From contig VBLC01000049.1 of the NCBI GenBank assembly GCA_005879315.1, forward strand, positions 24,683 through 88,682: DNA of 64,000 bases. The letters are read 5' to 3'. The stretch is from Deltaproteobacteria bacterium (GTDB lineage: Bacteria; Myxococcota; Myxococcia; Myxococcales; 40CM-4-68-19). Of this stretch, positions 55,116 through 64,000 are shown piece by piece (positions within the stretch are counted from its first letter, which is position 1; every line of letters begins with the position of its first letter). Below the pieces are notes generated by a model. That model ran no database searches. It had not been told where the DNA came from and saw nothing but the letters and a program-made list of their open reading frames with translations. Both the position numbers and the translations under genes were made by a program.

Positions 55116-57098
55116 ATGGCCTCGCGGATGGTCGTCACGCACGCCCTGACTTACGCCAACGGCAGGATCCACCTCGGACATCTGGTCGAGGCGGTGCAGA
55201 CCGACATCTTCGTGCGGGCCATGAACGCGCTCGGCCGCGAGGCGCTCTTCATCTCCGCCGACGACACGCACGGCACGCCCATCGAGATCAGCGCGGCCAA
55301 GGCCGGCGTGCGTCCGGAGGAATGGATCGAGGCCATCCACCGCGAGCACGTCGAGGACTACAAGGCATTCGAGATCGAATACGACCTCTATTACACGACG
55401 CATTCGGCGGAGAACGAGCGCCACTCGGTGCGCATCTTCGAGGCGCTCCAGGCCGACGGCGCCATCGAGAAGCGCGGTGTCGAGCAGATGTATTGCCCCA
55501 CCGACAAGCGCTTCCTGCCCGACCGTTTCATCCGCGGGACCTGCCCGGTGTGCGGCACGGCCGATCAATACGGCGACTCCTGCGAGAACTGCGGCAGCAC
55601 CTATCAGCCGACCGAGCTGAAGAATCCCCGCTGCGCCATCGACGGAAACACCGCCCTCGAGCGGCGCGTTTCCATGCATTACTTCGTCCGCTTGTCGAAG
55701 TATCAGGACTTTCTCCGCCAGTGGACCGCGACGCCCGGGCGGCTGCAGCCGGAGATCCTCAAGTCGCTGGAGAAGTGGCTGGCCGAGCCGCTGCGCGACT
55801 GGGACATCTCCCGCGACGCGCCTTACTTCGGATTCAGGATCCCCGGCGAGAAGGACAAGTACTTCTACGTCTGGCTCGATGCGCCCATCGGCTATCTGAG
55901 CAGCACCGACCACTGGTGCCAGGAGCACGGCCGCCGCGTCGAGGACTTCTGGAAGAGCGCCGACTGCGACGTGATCCATTTCATCGGAAAGGACATCGTC
56001 TATTTCCATGCGCTCTTCTGGCCGGCGATGCTCAAGGCCAGCGGCTGGAGCGTCCCCGCGCGGGTCCACGTGCACGGCATGCTCACCGTCGAGGGCGCGA
56101 AGATGAGCAAATCGCGCGGGACCTCTCTCGATGCGCGCGAGTATCTCGAGGCCGGTCTCGATCCCGAATGGCTGCGATACTTCTACGCGGCGAATCTCGG
56201 GTCGGGAGCGACCGACATCGATCTCTCGCTCCAGGAATTGAAGAACCGGGTCAATGGCGAGCTGCTCGCCAACGTCGGCAATCTCGCCAACCGCGCGCTC
56301 TCTCTCATCTGGAAGAACGGCGGACGGCTGACCCGCGCCGCGATGCCGGAGCGAGCGCAGGAGATCGAGCGCGAGCTGGCCGAGCTCTACACCCGCTGCG
56401 ATACCCGCGCGGTGGTGCAGAAGGTGCTCGACTTCTCTTCGCTCGCCAACCAGCGTCTGCAGGCGGCGAAGCCTTGGGAGAAATTGAAGAGCGAGCGCGA
56501 GGCTGCGCTCTCCGAGCTGACCTATGCAGTGAACGTGGCGCGCCTCTGCGCGAGGTGGCTCGGTCCGATCGCACCGAAGTTCGCGCGCGGCGTGGAGGAG
56601 CAGAGCGGCGCCGCATCGAGTTGGGGCGACTTCAAGCCGCTCGAGGATGCGCCCATTCGCGAGCCGCGCCCGCTCGTACGCAAGGTGGAGGACGCGGACA
56701 TCGAGAAGCTCGCCAGCAAGTTCGTCGCAGACAAGGAAAAGGAGCCGCCCGCCGCTGCGCAGCCGGCCGCGATCACCATCGACGAATTCGGCAAGCTCGA
56801 CCTGCGCGCCGGCAAGGTGCTGGCCGCCGAGCGCGTTCCCAAGAAAGACAAATTATTGAAATTATCGATCGACCTCGGCGAAGGCGCGCCGCGCACCATC
56901 GTCAGCGGCGTGGCCAAATCCTATGCGCCGGAAGAGCTGGTGGGAAAGAACGTCGCGGTCGTCGCCAACCTGCCGCCCCGCGATTTCGGCAAGGGCCTCG
57001 TCTCCCACGGCATGATCCTCTTCGCCGGCGGCGGCGCGCGCGAGCACACCGCGGTCGAGCTGCCTGCCGAGGTCGCGCCCGGCTCGAAGGTGAAGTGA
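55116..57098 (+). CDS. metG: Methionine--tRNA ligase with C-terminal tRNA-binding domain
   Basis: The 660-residue class I synthetase has the HIGH-type motif HLGHLV in ANGRIHLGHLVEAVQTD, a zinc-binding CPVCGTADQYGDSCENCG, and KMSKSRGT. A C-terminal tRNA-binding EMAP-like domain (FGKLDLRAGKVLAAERVP) follows after a Pro/Ala linker, so it is the long dimeric form. It charges tRNA-Met with methionine. The ATG at 55116 is chosen; another Met lies four codons on. A patch of AT-rich codons with two TTA Leu codons (near 56850) is unusual for this genome. Confidence 0.95.
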   Translation: MASRMVVTHALTYANGRIHLGHLVEAVQTDIFVRAMNALGREALFISADDTHGTPIEISAAKAGVRPEEWIEAIHREHVEDYKAFEIEYDLYYTTHSAENERHSVRIFEALQADGAIEKRGVEQMYCPTDKRFLPDRFIRGTCPVCGTADQYGDSCENCGSTYQPTELKNPRCAIDGNTALERRVSMHYFVRLSKYQDFLRQWTATPGRLQPEILKSLEKWLAEPLRDWDISRDAPYFGFRIPGEKDKYFYVWLDAPIGYLSSTDHWCQEHGRRVEDFWKSADCDVIHFIGKDIVYFHALFWPAMLKASGWSVPARVHVHGMLTVEGAKMSKSRGTSLDAREYLEAGLDPEWLRYFYAANLGSGATDIDLSLQELKNRVNGELLANVGNLANRALSLIWKNGGRLTRAAMPERAQEIERELAELYTRCDTRAVVQKVLDFSSLANQRLQAAKPWEKLKSEREAALSELTYAVNVARLCARWLGPIAPKFARGVEEQSGAASSWGDFKPLEDAPIREPRPLVRKVEDADIEKLASKFVADKEKEPPAAAQPAAITIDEFGKLDLRAGKVLAAERVPKKDKLLKLSIDLGEGAPRTIVSGVAKSYAPEELVGKNVAVVANLPPRDFGKGLVSHGMILFAGGGAREHTAVELPAEVAPGSKVK

Positions 57099-58138
57099 TG
57101 GGCCTCTTCAGCTGGCTGGGCGGAGGCTCGCGCAAGGAGGCGGAAGCAGAGCCGCAGGCGGAGGAAGCAGTCTCCCTGGAGGAGCTCGCGGCCGCGCTCG
57201 AGTCCCCGGTGGGAGCGCTGCGCGTCGATGCCACCCGCGCGCTGCTCGAACGCTGGCGCAGCGGCGATGCGCAGGCAGCGGAGATCCTCGCGCCGCGCCT
57301 GCCGCAGCTGCTCGAGGACGAGGAGCCGCTGGCGCGCGCGGCGGCGCTGTCCGGCGTGCGCCTTTTGCGCCAGCCTGCGAGTCTCGAGCGCAACGCCAGC
57401 GCGGTCCTGGCGCTCCTTGCGGATCCGGTGCCGCAAGTGCGAACCGCCGCCATCTGGTCCGCGCTGCGCTTGCCGGGCGAGGTCGCGCGCGAGCAGGTGC
57501 GCGCTCTGCTCTCGTCGACCGAAGAGCCGATGCGCTTCGCCGCGGCTTGCGCGCTCTCCGATGTTCACGATGCCGCGGCGCTGCCCGAGCTGGTCGCGGC
57601 GCTGCGCGAGGAGCACCGGCGGCAGGAGGCGCTCTCCGCGCTGATGTCGCTCGGGGAGGCGGGCGCGCTCCCGCAGATCGCCGAGCTGTTCGAGGAGGAG
57701 TCGCTGGGCGAATTCGACAAGACCCTGGTGGCCGCGGCCATGGCCCGCTTCGGCGATGTTCGCGGGGCTGCGCATCTGGTCGAGCGCATCGAGGCCGACG
57801 CCGACGACCGGCCTGTCGCCGCGGAGTGGGCGGGGCGCCTCGGCGTGCAGCAGGCGATCGGAGCGCTCGAGGCGCTCGCGGAAGAGGAGGGCGATCCGGC
57901 GCAGGGCGCCGCCATGCGAGCTCTCGGCCGGCTGCACGCGCCGGGCGCCGAGGAGCGCCTCCTGCGCGTCGCCAGCGACGCGAGCGCGGCAGAAGATCTA
58001 AAGATGGACGCGGCGGAAGGTCTGGCCGAGCTCGGCACTCCGGCGGCGCTGGAGCTGCTCGGCAAGCTCGCCTCTTCGCAGGAAGAGGAGCTCTCGCAGC
58101 TCTGCCGCGAGCTGCTCGTCGAAGTCTCCGAGAAGTAG
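57098..58138 (+). CDS. HEAT-repeat protein
   Basis: The 346-residue protein starts MGLFSWLGGGSRKEAEAE, an unstructured acidic head, then a run of about eight short helical-pair repeats of HEAT/PBS-lyase type, with Leu/Ala-rich units such as PQVRTAAIWSALRLPG, EPMRFAAACALSDV and AALPELVAALREE. Such proteins are usually protein-interaction scaffolds. The ATG overlaps the metG stop and it is followed directly by tatD, so it belongs to the same operon. Partner unknown. Confidence 0.8.
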   Translation: MGLFSWLGGGSRKEAEAEPQAEEAVSLEELAAALESPVGALRVDATRALLERWRSGDAQAAEILAPRLPQLLEDEEPLARAAALSGVRLLRQPASLERNASAVLALLADPVPQVRTAAIWSALRLPGEVAREQVRALLSSTEEPMRFAAACALSDVHDAAALPELVAALREEHRRQEALSALMSLGEAGALPQIAELFEEESLGEFDKTLVAAAMARFGDVRGAAHLVERIEADADDRPVAAEWAGRLGVQQAIGALEALAEEEGDPAQGAAMRALGRLHAPGAEERLLRVASDASAAEDLKMDAAEGLAELGTPAALELLGKLASSQEEELSQLCRELLVEVSEK

Positions 58139-58906
58139 ATGCTGATCGATTGCCACGCGCACCTCGACGACTACGGCGCCGAGCTGGATGAAGTGATCGC
58201 GCGCGCCAGGGCCGCGGGCCTCGTGCACGTGGTCGCCATCGGGCAATGGCCGATGGCCAAGGCGCGCGCCACGGTCGACCTCGCCAGGCGCGATCGATCG
58301 CTCCTCTCGGCGACCGCCGGAATCCATCCGCACGACGCCGCGCAGGCGACCGAGGACGACTTCGCCGAACTGGAGCGGCTCTGCGCCGGGCCTGACGTGG
58401 TCGCGGTGGGCGAGTGCGGTCTCGACTTCCACTACGACCGCTCGCCGCGCGACGTGCAGCGCAAGGTCTTCCGCCGGCAGCTGCAGCTGGCGAAAAAGCT
58501 GCGCAGGCCGGCCATGGTGCACACCCGCGAGGCAGATCTCGAGACGGCCGCCATCCTCTCCGAGGAGCTGGGACCCGACGGCGGCGTCATCCACTGCTTC
58601 ACCAGCGATTGGACCGCGGCGCAGCGCTATCTGGCGCTGGGGATGTTCCTCAGCTTCTCGGGCGTCCTGACCTTCAAGAATGCCGATCCGGTGCGCGAGG
58701 CGGCAGAGAAGGCGCCGCTCGATCGCCTCCTGGTGGAAACCGACTCTCCTTTTCTCGCGCCGGTCCCGCACCGCGGAAAGCGCAACGAGCCGGCGCTCGT
58801 TGCGGTGACGGCCGCCCGGCTGGCCGAGCTGCGGAAGCTGCCGCTCGCGGAGCTGGAACGAGCCACGACTGCCAATGCCCGAGCGGCCCTGCGCCTGCCC
58901 GGCTGA
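58139..58906 (+). CDS. tatD: TatD-family metal-dependent hydrolase
   Basis: The 255-residue TIM-barrel protein has the metal-binding HxH (LIDCHAHLDD) and AVGECGLDFHYD, RPAMVHTREAD, VIHCFTSDWTAAQRYL, and the final DRLLVETDSPFLAPVPHRGKRNEPA. TatD proteins act as 3'-5' DNA/RNA exonucleases or deoxyribonucleases. It starts immediately after the HEAT gene stop. All expected metal ligands are present. Confidence 0.92.
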   Translation: MLIDCHAHLDDYGAELDEVIARARAAGLVHVVAIGQWPMAKARATVDLARRDRSLLSATAGIHPHDAAQATEDDFAELERLCAGPDVVAVGECGLDFHYDRSPRDVQRKVFRRQLQLAKKLRRPAMVHTREADLETAAILSEELGPDGGVIHCFTSDWTAAQRYLALGMFLSFSGVLTFKNADPVREAAEKAPLDRLLVETDSPFLAPVPHRGKRNEPALVAVTAARLAELRKLPLAELERATTANARAALRLPG

Positions 58907-58959
58907 TACCATTGAATCCGCAGCTCCTCGCCGGAGTCCAAGGGAGCAAGGAGACGTCC

Positions 58960-59229
58960 ATGAAGAAGGTGATCGCCGGATTCTTGCTTGCCGCGGGCCT
59001 TTCCACCGCCGCCCTCGCCGCCGAGAAGACCGAGACCATCCAGGTGTCCGGCTGGCACTGCGGAGGCTGCGCCGCGAAAACCGAGTCCGCGCTCAAGGAC
59101 GTGAAGGGCGTGACCACGGTCCTGGCGGACAGGAACAAGAAGTCGGTCACGGTGACGTACGACGACAGCAAGGTGAAGCGCGCAGATCTGGAGAAGGCGA
59201 TCACTGACTCCGGCTTCAGCGCCAACTAG
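58960..59229 (+). CDS. Exported HMA-domain (heavy-metal-binding) protein
   Basis: The 89-residue product has a Sec signal peptide (MKKVIAGFLLAAGLSTAALA) and one HMA domain with the metal-binding CxxC in SGWHCGGCAAKTESALKDVKGV. It resembles periplasmic MerP-type chaperones for copper or mercury, but no transporter gene is nearby. An AGGAGA ribosome site precedes the ATG. It is convergent with the HAD gene, overlapping by four bases. Confidence 0.85.
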   Translation: MKKVIAGFLLAAGLSTAALAAEKTETIQVSGWHCGGCAAKTESALKDVKGVTTVLADRNKKSVTVTYDDSKVKRADLEKAITDSGFSAN

Positions 59230-59954
59230 CCTTCCCAGCTCAACCACTCCTCGCCGAGCTGTTCCTCGCTCAGGTCCGTCTTCCAGCGGCCTTTCCACTC
59301 GACGACTTCCCAACCGCGCCGCACCGCCTCGCTGCGGAAGGCTGGCTTGGGATTGACCACGATGGGATGGCCGACCTCCTCGAAGAGCGGAGTGTCGGCG
59401 ACGCTGTCCGAGTAGAGGTAGCAGCGGCCGACGTCGATGCCGTGGCGCGCCAGCACTTCCTTGACGCGCTCCCGCTTGCCCTCGCGAAAGACGATGGGCG
59501 AGATCAGCTCGTCGGAGGAGACGCCCTGCTTGATCATCGCGCGCGTCCCGACCGCCTCGTGCGCGTGAAGGAAGCTGCCCAGCTCGTCGATGATGAACTG
59601 CGGCGAACCGGAGGCGACCAGCACCATGTGCCCCATCAACAGATGGCGCCGCACGGTTCGCAGGCCCTGCTGCGTGACCCGCTTCTTGATGTGCCGCTCG
59701 AAGCAGCGCCGCGCCAGCTCGCGCAGCCGATCGGCGCGGATGCCTTGCTGGCAGCGGCTCCCCAGCGCGACCATGTCTGCCTCCGAGAGGCGCTTGCGCG
59801 CATATTCGTAGAGCGCGCGAGGAACCTGGCTGCGCACTCCCGAGGCCATCTCCCGGTTCGAATAGAGGAACCAGGTGAAGATGGTGCCGGCGTTCCCGTC
59901 GAGGAGCGAGTCGTCGATGTCGAAGACGGCGGCGGTGCGCTGGAAGGGCTGCAT
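59226..59954 (-). CDS. HAD-family phosphatase (SerB/HAD-IB-like)
   Basis: The 242-residue protein has the HAD motifs: I at AAVFDIDDSLLDG (DxD nucleophile), II with VLVASGSPQFI, III at REGKRERVKE, and IV at YLYSDSVADTPLFEEVG. The spacing resembles the HAD-IB subfamily (PSPase-like, cap of helices). Substrate unknown. It is followed by no gene on its strand; a small basic-acidic protein lies 12 bases upstream. Confidence 0.9.
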   Translation of the reverse strand: MQPFQRTAAVFDIDDSLLDGNAGTIFTWFLYSNREMASGVRSQVPRALYEYARKRLSEADMVALGSRCQQGIRADRLRELARRCFERHIKKRVTQQGLRTVRRHLLMGHMVLVASGSPQFIIDELGSFLHAHEAVGTRAMIKQGVSSDELISPIVFREGKRERVKEVLARHGIDVGRCYLYSDSVADTPLFEEVGHPIVVNPKPAFRSEAVRRGWEVVEWKGRWKTDLSEEQLGEEWLSWEG

Positions 59955-59966
59955 CGGGCCTCGATC

Positions 59967-60305
59967 TTATTCGGCCTCTTCCTCTTCCGCTGCGGCCTTG
60001 GCGCCGACGACTCTGCTTGCGGCCCGCCGCGCCTTCTCCGCTGCCTCGGCGGCGATCTCCTCGGCGGGCCGCGGCTCGATGCTGTAGTCGGAGATCTTGC
60101 CCTGCGCCTTGAGCGTGCGCAGGCCGGCGTCGAGCGCCAGCCAGCGCGAATTTGCTCGCAGCTTGATGATGATGGGCGCGGCGGGGCGCTTGATCAGGCT
60201 GACCGGGTCGTACTCGCCGGAGAGAATGCTCACCGACCAGTTCGCTTCCAGGTCGGAGTCGACGCGCACGTCGCACTCCCTGCCCTCCCAGGTCGCCTTC
60301 GCCAT
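59967..60305 (-). CDS. Small protein of unknown function
   Basis: The 112-residue product starts MAKATWEGRECDVRVDSDLEANWSV and has a compact beta-like first half. Its second half is very charged with an Ala/Glu/Lys-rich end (EEEEAE), probably unstructured. No domain was recognised. It is 12 bases upstream of the HAD gene on the same strand and 20 bases downstream of the next gene, so the three form a likely operon. Confidence 0.65.
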   Translation of the reverse strand: MAKATWEGRECDVRVDSDLEANWSVSILSGEYDPVSLIKRPAAPIIIKLRANSRWLALDAGLRTLKAQGKISDYSIEPRPAEEIAAEAAEKARRAASRVVGAKAAAEEEEAE

Positions 60306-60325
60306 GCCGGTTTCTCTACCACAGC

Positions 60326-60655
60326 TCAGCGAGCCGGCACCGCGCGGACGGCGCCCGGCGGCAGTGCGCCTGTCTTGCGCGCGACCACGCCGGCGTGCGT
60401 CTGGATGAACATCACGCCGATCAGGCCGAGGATCATCATCGCCACCACGATCCAGAGGAGCCGCTTGTTGTCGCGCCTGCGTTCGACCGACATGCCGCGG
60501 ATCCAGGGGAGCTCGCCGACGCGCACCCAGCGCTCGCCGCGCAAGACCAGGTCGTCGAAGGCGATCACTCCCCGCTGATAGAGGAGGAGGAACTCCTTCT
60601 GGCTCTGGACAGTCAGCTCCTCGGAGCTGCCTGCCTGCTTGATCTGCAGCTTCAT
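60326..60655 (-). CDS. Small single-span membrane protein with GYF_2-like N-terminus
   Basis: The 109-residue product has a cytoplasmic-type first half (EFLLLYQRGVIAFDDLVLRGERWVRVGELPWIRG) that resembles the GYF_2/DUF4339 pattern in which a bulky aromatic surface binds a partner. One membrane span follows near residues 68-86 (LLWIVVAMMILGLIGVMF). The ATG at 60655 gives this layout. It is the first gene of a minus-strand run with the two genes after it. The domain idea is inference. Confidence 0.6.
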   Translation of the reverse strand: MKLQIKQAGSSEELTVQSQKEFLLLYQRGVIAFDDLVLRGERWVRVGELPWIRGMSVERRRDNKRLLWIVVAMMILGLIGVMFIQTHAGVVARKTGALPPGAVRAVPAR

Positions 60656-60952
60656 CGCGCCGGGCAGCTTAGGGGCCGCCCGGAAGGGGGACAACCGGCC
60701 GGCCGGCGAAAAAAAATAATTTTTTTTTGCCGCAGGGCTGGAAAGGGGGCGACGCGGCGCGGTGCGAATGGAATTACGCGGATTTGACCCCCAGGTCCCG
60801 GTCATCGCGTGGGCTCCTTCGCACCGCAGCGTGTCAGATGCCGCTCCGCGTCTTGCAAGTCATTGAAATGTCTGGAATCACCCATTCGGCAAACGAGTTG
60901 CACAGAATCGGGCATTGCCCGCCCCGATCTGTCGCAAAACCGAGGTCCCCCG
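60656..60952. other. Divergent intergenic region without a recognised gene
   Basis: This 297-base gap separates the GYF_2-like gene (minus) and the small protein at 60953 (plus). It holds an AT-rich palindrome at 60704-60732 and nothing else I can name. Frames through it lose the high third-position GC of the flanking genes. Confidence 0.6.
60704..60732. repeat. AT-rich inverted repeat (GC clamp plus A8/T9 stem)
   Basis: CGGC at 60704-60707, a G, and eight A residues (60709-60716) pair with T-runs and GCCG at 60729-60732, around the loop TAA (60717-60719). With one G-T pair this is a 13-bp stem. Its A/T tract is exceptional in this 70% GC window. Located between divergent promoters, it might be a regulatory or DNA-bending site; it lacks the order of a normal terminator for either gene. 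Confidence 0.55.
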
Positions 60953-61171
60953 ATGTCTGAAAAGTTCGCCGCACAGCCTGCCACGACTGCCAACGAGACT
61001 GCGTCGATCGCTTCCCTCGACCGCTCCGCGGGCGCGCGCATCCTGGCGCGTTCCTTCTACAAGGAGCTCCGGTCGAGCGGCTACACCGCCAAGCAGCTCC
61101 TGGCCCTCTCGACGGAATTGATCGAGCTGATCACGCTCGACCTGCAGAACGAGCGCAAGGGCGCAGCGTAG
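60953..61171 (+). CDS. Small protein of unknown function
   Basis: The 72-residue product begins MSEKFAAQPATTANETAS, then a helical, conserved-looking core (ARILARSFYKELRSSGYTAKQLLALSTELIELITLDL), ending in a short basic tail. The GAGG ribosome site upstream and normal codon use support translation. It precedes gap by 80 bases, which include a good promoter, so it is probably separately expressed. No family was recognised. Confidence 0.7.
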   Translation: MSEKFAAQPATTANETASIASLDRSAGARILARSFYKELRSSGYTAKQLLALSTELIELITLDLQNERKGAA

Positions 61172-61196
61172 AGCGCCTTCCCCAGTTCTTCCGGCC

Positions 61197-61225
61197 TTGA
61201 CGATCTGATCCGGGGAAACTATGTG
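61197..61225 (+). promoter_or_regulatory. Sigma-70-type promoter of the gap-pgk-tpiA operon
   Basis: TTGACG (61197-61202) is followed after exactly 17 bases by TATGTG (61220-61225), close to consensus. The gap ATG at 61252 is 26 bases on, with an AGGAGG ribosome site at 61238-61243. This is the best promoter-like sequence in the window. Confidence 0.6.
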
Positions 61226-61251
61226 TGCCTCCCTTCCAGGAGGCGCACGAC

Positions 61252-62259
61252 ATGGCCCGCTTCGCCATCAACGGGTTCGGACGCATCGGCCGCAACATCC
61301 TGCGCGCTGCCATCAAGCGCGGGGCGAACCTCGAGGTGGCCCTGCTCAACGACGTCGACAAGCCGGCGACGCTCGCGCACCTCTTCAAGTACGACTCGGT
61401 CCACGGCATCTTCGACGGCAAGGTCGAGGCCACCGAGGACGCGGTGGTCATCAACGGCAAGCGCATCGCCGTCTCGGCCAAGCGCGATCCCGGCGAGCTG
61501 GCCCACCGCGAGCACCGCATCGACGTCGTGCTCGAGTGCTCGGGCCGCTTCACCAAGAAGGAGGACGCGGAGAGGCACATCAAGGCGGGCGCCAAGAAGG
61601 TGATCATCTCCGCGCCCGGCAAGGGCCAGGACCTCACGCTCTGCTACGGCATCAACCACGAGAAGTACGATCCGGCCAGGCACCACATCATCTCCAACGC
61701 CTCCTGCACCACCAACTGCCTCGCGCCGCTCGCCAAGGTGCTGACGGAGAGCTTCGGCCTCGAGCGCGGCCTGATGACCACCATCCACTCCTACACCAAC
61801 GACCAGCGCATCCTCGATCTCCCGCACGAGGACCTGCGCCGCGCGCGCGCAGCGGCCCTCAGCATGATCCCCACCTCGACCGGCGCCGCGAAGATGATCG
61901 GCGAGGTCATCCCCGAGCTGAAGGGCAAGCTCAACGGCATCTCCATCCGCGTCCCGACTCCGAACGTCTCCTTGGTCGATCTCACCGCCGAGCTGTCGCG
62001 CAAGACCACCGCCGAGGAGATCAACGCTGCCTTCAAGTCGGCCGCGGAAGGAAAGCTGAAGGGGATCCTCACCTACAACACCGAGCAGACGGTGAGCGTG
62101 GACTACAACGGCAATCCGGCCTCCTCGATCTTCGACTCGACGCAGACCATGGTGGGCGACGACGGCAAGTTCGTGAAGGTCTTCGCCTGGTACGACAACG
62201 AGTGGGGCTTCTCCAACCGCATGGTCGACGTCGCGCTGATGGTGGCGGGAAGGCTGTGA
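61252..62259 (+). CDS. gap: Glyceraldehyde-3-phosphate dehydrogenase (type I)
   Basis: The 335-residue enzyme oxidises glyceraldehyde-3-phosphate with NAD in glycolysis. It has the Rossmann start [16 protein letters not shown], the catalytic C152 in [16 protein letters not shown], the [17 protein letters not shown] region, and [14 protein letters not shown] at the end. The Asp in LLNDVDKP favours NAD over NADP. A perfect AGGAGG precedes the ATG. pgk overlaps its stop by four bases. Confidence 0.97.
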   Translation: MARFAINGFGRIGRNILRAAIKRGANLEVALLNDVDKPATLAHLFKYDSVHGIFDGKVEATEDAVVINGKRIAVSAKRDPGELAHREHRIDVVLECSGRFTKKEDAERHIKAGAKKVIISAPGKGQDLTLCYGINHEKYDPARHHIISNASCTTNCLAPLAKVLTESFGLERGLMTTIHSYTNDQRILDLPHEDLRRARAAALSMIPTSTGAAKMIGEVIPELKGKLNGISIRVPTPNVSLVDLTAELSRKTTAEEINAAFKSAAEGKLKGILTYNTEQTVSVDYNGNPASSIFDSTQTMVGDDGKFVKVFAWYDNEWGFSNRMVDVALMVAGRL

Positions 62260-63473
62260 TCCGCTCGATCGAAGAGCTGCCCATCGAGGGCAAGCGGCTC
62301 TTCGTGCGCGTCGACTTCAACGTCCCGCTCGACAAGAACGGCAATGTAAAGGACGACGCCCGCATTCGCGCGGCGCTGCCCACCATCGTGCATGCGGTGC
62401 GGCGCGGCGCCAAGGTCATCCTCGCCTCTCACCTGGGTCGGCCCGACGGCAAGCGCGTTCCGGCGCTGTCCCTCGAGCCGGCCGGCGCCCGGCTCAGCCA
62501 GCTCCTGGGAAAGGACGTCATCTTCGCCGACGACTGCGTGGGCGACGGCGTGCGCAAGCTGGTGGCGGAGATGAAGGAGGGGCAGGTGCTCCTCCTCGAG
62601 AACCTCCGCTTCCGTCCCGAGGAGGAGGCGAACGACGACGACTTCTCCCGCCAGCTCGCTTCTCTCGCCGACGTCTATGTCGACGACGCCTTCGGCACCG
62701 TCCATCGCGCGCACGCCAGCACGGTGGGGATGGTCAAGTACGTGGCGCAGAAGGGCGCGGGCTTTCTCGTCGCAACCGAGCTGAAGCATCTGCAGCCTCT
62801 CCTCAAGGGCGCGGCGAAGCCGTATCTCGCCATCCTCGGCGGCGCGAAGGTGAGCGACAAGATCAAGGTGATCGATCAGCTTCTCTCCCGCGTCGATGGG
62901 CTGCTCATCGGGGGCGCGATGGCCTACACCTTTCTTTCCGCGCGCGGCGTTCCGGTCGGCGCCTCGCGCGTGGAGAAGGACAAGATCGAGACGGCGAGAA
63001 GGATTCTGGAGAGGAGCAAGGTCGAGGTGTCGCTGCCCATCGACCACGTCGTCGCGCGCGAGCCCAAGGGCGGCGTGCCGGTCGAGACGGTCGCGCAGAT
63101 CCCGGAAGGCATGCTTGGCCTCGACATCGGCCCGCGGACGCGGGCGCTCTACCGGGAGAAGATCGTCGGGGCGAAGACCATTTTCTGGAACGGCCCGATG
63201 GGCTTGTTCGAAGTGCAAGAATATGCGGCGGGCACGCGGGAAGTGGCCGAGGCCCTGGCCGAGGCGACCCGGCGCGGCGCGCGCACGGTGGTGGGCGGCG
63301 GCGACTCGGCCGCGGCCATCGCCGAGATGGGCCTCGCCGACAAAGTGACGCACGTCTCGACCGGCGGCGGCGCCTCGCTGGAATTTCTCGAAGGCCGTGA
63401 GCTCCCCGGCTTGAAGGTCCTGCAAGAGACGGCTTCCCCGCCAGCCGCGGAGCCGAGAAGGCGGAGCCCGTGA
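62256..63473 (+). CDS. pgk: Phosphoglycerate kinase
   Basis: The 405-residue enzyme makes ATP from 1,3-bisphosphoglycerate. It has the start [13 protein letters not shown], substrate-binding [38 protein letters not shown], the nucleotide domain [15 protein letters not shown], and [11 protein letters not shown] with [16 protein letters not shown] at the end. It starts with a GTG overlapping the gap stop, and shares one base with the tpiA start. A short Pro/Arg tail extends the usual end. Confidence 0.97.
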   Translation: MIRSIEELPIEGKRLFVRVDFNVPLDKNGNVKDDARIRAALPTIVHAVRRGAKVILASHLGRPDGKRVPALSLEPAGARLSQLLGKDVIFADDCVGDGVRKLVAEMKEGQVLLLENLRFRPEEEANDDDFSRQLASLADVYVDDAFGTVHRAHASTVGMVKYVAQKGAGFLVATELKHLQPLLKGAAKPYLAILGGAKVSDKIKVIDQLLSRVDGLLIGGAMAYTFLSARGVPVGASRVEKDKIETARRILERSKVEVSLPIDHVVAREPKGGVPVETVAQIPEGMLGLDIGPRTRALYREKIVGAKTIFWNGPMGLFEVQEYAAGTREVAEALAEATRRGARTVVGGGDSAAAIAEMGLADKVTHVSTGGGASLEFLEGRELPGLKVLQETASPPAAEPRRRSP

Positions 63474-64000
63474 TGCCGCGGCGCAAGTTCATCTGCGGCA
63501 ACTGGAAGATGCACAAGACCACCGGCGAGGCGGTGCAGTTGGTGCGCGAGCTGCGCCAGCGGATCGAGACGAAGGCGCAGCTCGCGGTTGCGCCGCCCTT
63601 CACCGCCCTGAGCAGGGTGAAGGAGGCGCTGGTGGGGAGCCCCATCCAGCTCTTCGCCCAGAACTGCCACCACGAGAAGCAGGGCGCCTTCACCGGCGAG
63701 GTGAGCGCGCCGATGCTCAAGGAGCTGGGCTGCGACGGAGTGATCCTCGGCCACAGCGAGCGCCGCCAATATTTCGGTGAGACCGACGAGGGCGTGAACC
63801 GCAAGCTGAAGGCTGTGATCGAGGCTGGGCTTCACCCCATCGTCTGCGTCGGCGAGACCTTGCAGGAGCGTGAGGCCAACCGGACCTGGGAAGTGGTCTC
63901 GCGCCAGGTGCGCCAAGCGCTGGCCGGCATCTCCGCCGAGCAGGTCGGCCGCTGCACTCTCGCCTACGAGCCCGTCTGGGCCATCGGCACGGGCAAGACC
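63473..64000 (+). CDS. tpiA: Triose-phosphate isomerase (cut by window end)
   Basis: The first 176 codons are present. The protein begins [13 protein letters not shown] with the catalytic Lys, and has [25 protein letters not shown], the catalytic His in [14 protein letters not shown], and [12 protein letters not shown]. The visible end, [14 protein letters not shown], contains the catalytic Glu and the flexible loop. It interconverts DHAP and glyceraldehyde-3-phosphate. It is the third gene of the gap-pgk-tpiA operon. Confidence 0.97.
   Translation, partial: MPRRKFICGNWKMHKTTGEAVQLVRELRQRIETKAQLAVAPPFTALSRVKEALVGSPIQLFAQNCHHEKQGAFTGEVSAPMLKELGCDGVILGHSERRQYFGETDEGVNRKLKAVIEAGLHPIVCVGETLQEREANRTWEVVSRQVRQALAGISAEQVGRCTLAYEPVWAIGTGKT

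Noticed and set aside
60861..60920. A sigma-54 site upstream of the small protein at 60953
   Set aside because: GG/GC spacing does not fit the -24/-12 consensus; the TTGC-like words are too far apart.
61221..61260. ATG upstream of gap (61225) as start
   Set aside because: It adds nine residues not fitting the family, and the AGGAGG lies between it and the ATG at 61252.

Overview
The window is about 70% GC, densely packed and written on both strands. It reads as a stretch of chromosome from a member of the Myxococcota (formerly Deltaproteobacteria). The evidence is the very high third-position GC, the many short lipoproteins, several FHA-domain proteins, a WD40-tailed Ser/Thr kinase with the DWG variant typical of myxobacterial kinases, and an AgmX/PglI-like C-terminal domain. 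No tRNA, rRNA, CRISPR array, insertion sequence or prophage was seen. Gene starts commonly overlap the previous stop (ATGA, GTGA), so most same-strand runs are probably operons.

Layout: the end of yajC, then secD-secF (1-3121); a small YHS-domain gene and an exported basic protein on the minus strand (3173-3741); aspS followed by a GlcD/GlcE/GlcF-like oxidase set and a diacylglycerol-kinase-family gene (3834-10315); an AgmX-like secreted protein (10354-11202). The minus strand then carries a Cys-rich lipoprotein, polA, and an FHA/Tad secretion island (FHA-TPR, FHA-CpaF ATPase, CpaC-like secretin, prepilin peptidase, FHA protein; 14684-21045), two beta-propeller-like lipoproteins, glyS-glyQ, a DivIVA-like protein and a GAF-GGDEF cyclase (to 29387). 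From 29444: maf, yggS, a proline-type block (P5C dehydrogenase divergent from a two-gene [2Fe-2S]/FAD dehydrogenase, then proC), a SUKH-like protein, a 1058-residue kinase-WD40 protein and a PpiD-like chaperone.

From 41550 come the cell-shape genes mreC-mreD-mrdA-rodA, thioredoxin, and a heme operon in which a HemX/CcsA-like membrane domain is fused in frame to glutamyl-tRNA reductase, followed by hemC and hemD. Then a lone receiver, a DUF2127-type membrane protein, an orphan SdhC-like cytochrome b, a lipoprotein, and holB-holA-metG-HEAT-tatD (52936-58906). The window closes with an HMA metallochaperone-like protein, a HAD phosphatase, three small unknowns and the glycolytic run gap-pgk-tpiA (tpiA cut by the window end).

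The content is mostly housekeeping. The parts that look unusual are the HemX-HemA fusion, the domain-shuffled iron-sulfur/FAD dehydrogenase beside proline-pathway genes, the FHA-rich Tad island, an AGPS-like GlcD with GlcE/GlcF partners, a PolA that has lost its proofreading residues, and a nested palindrome upstream of proC. All functional calls rest on motifs read by eye; no database search was run.
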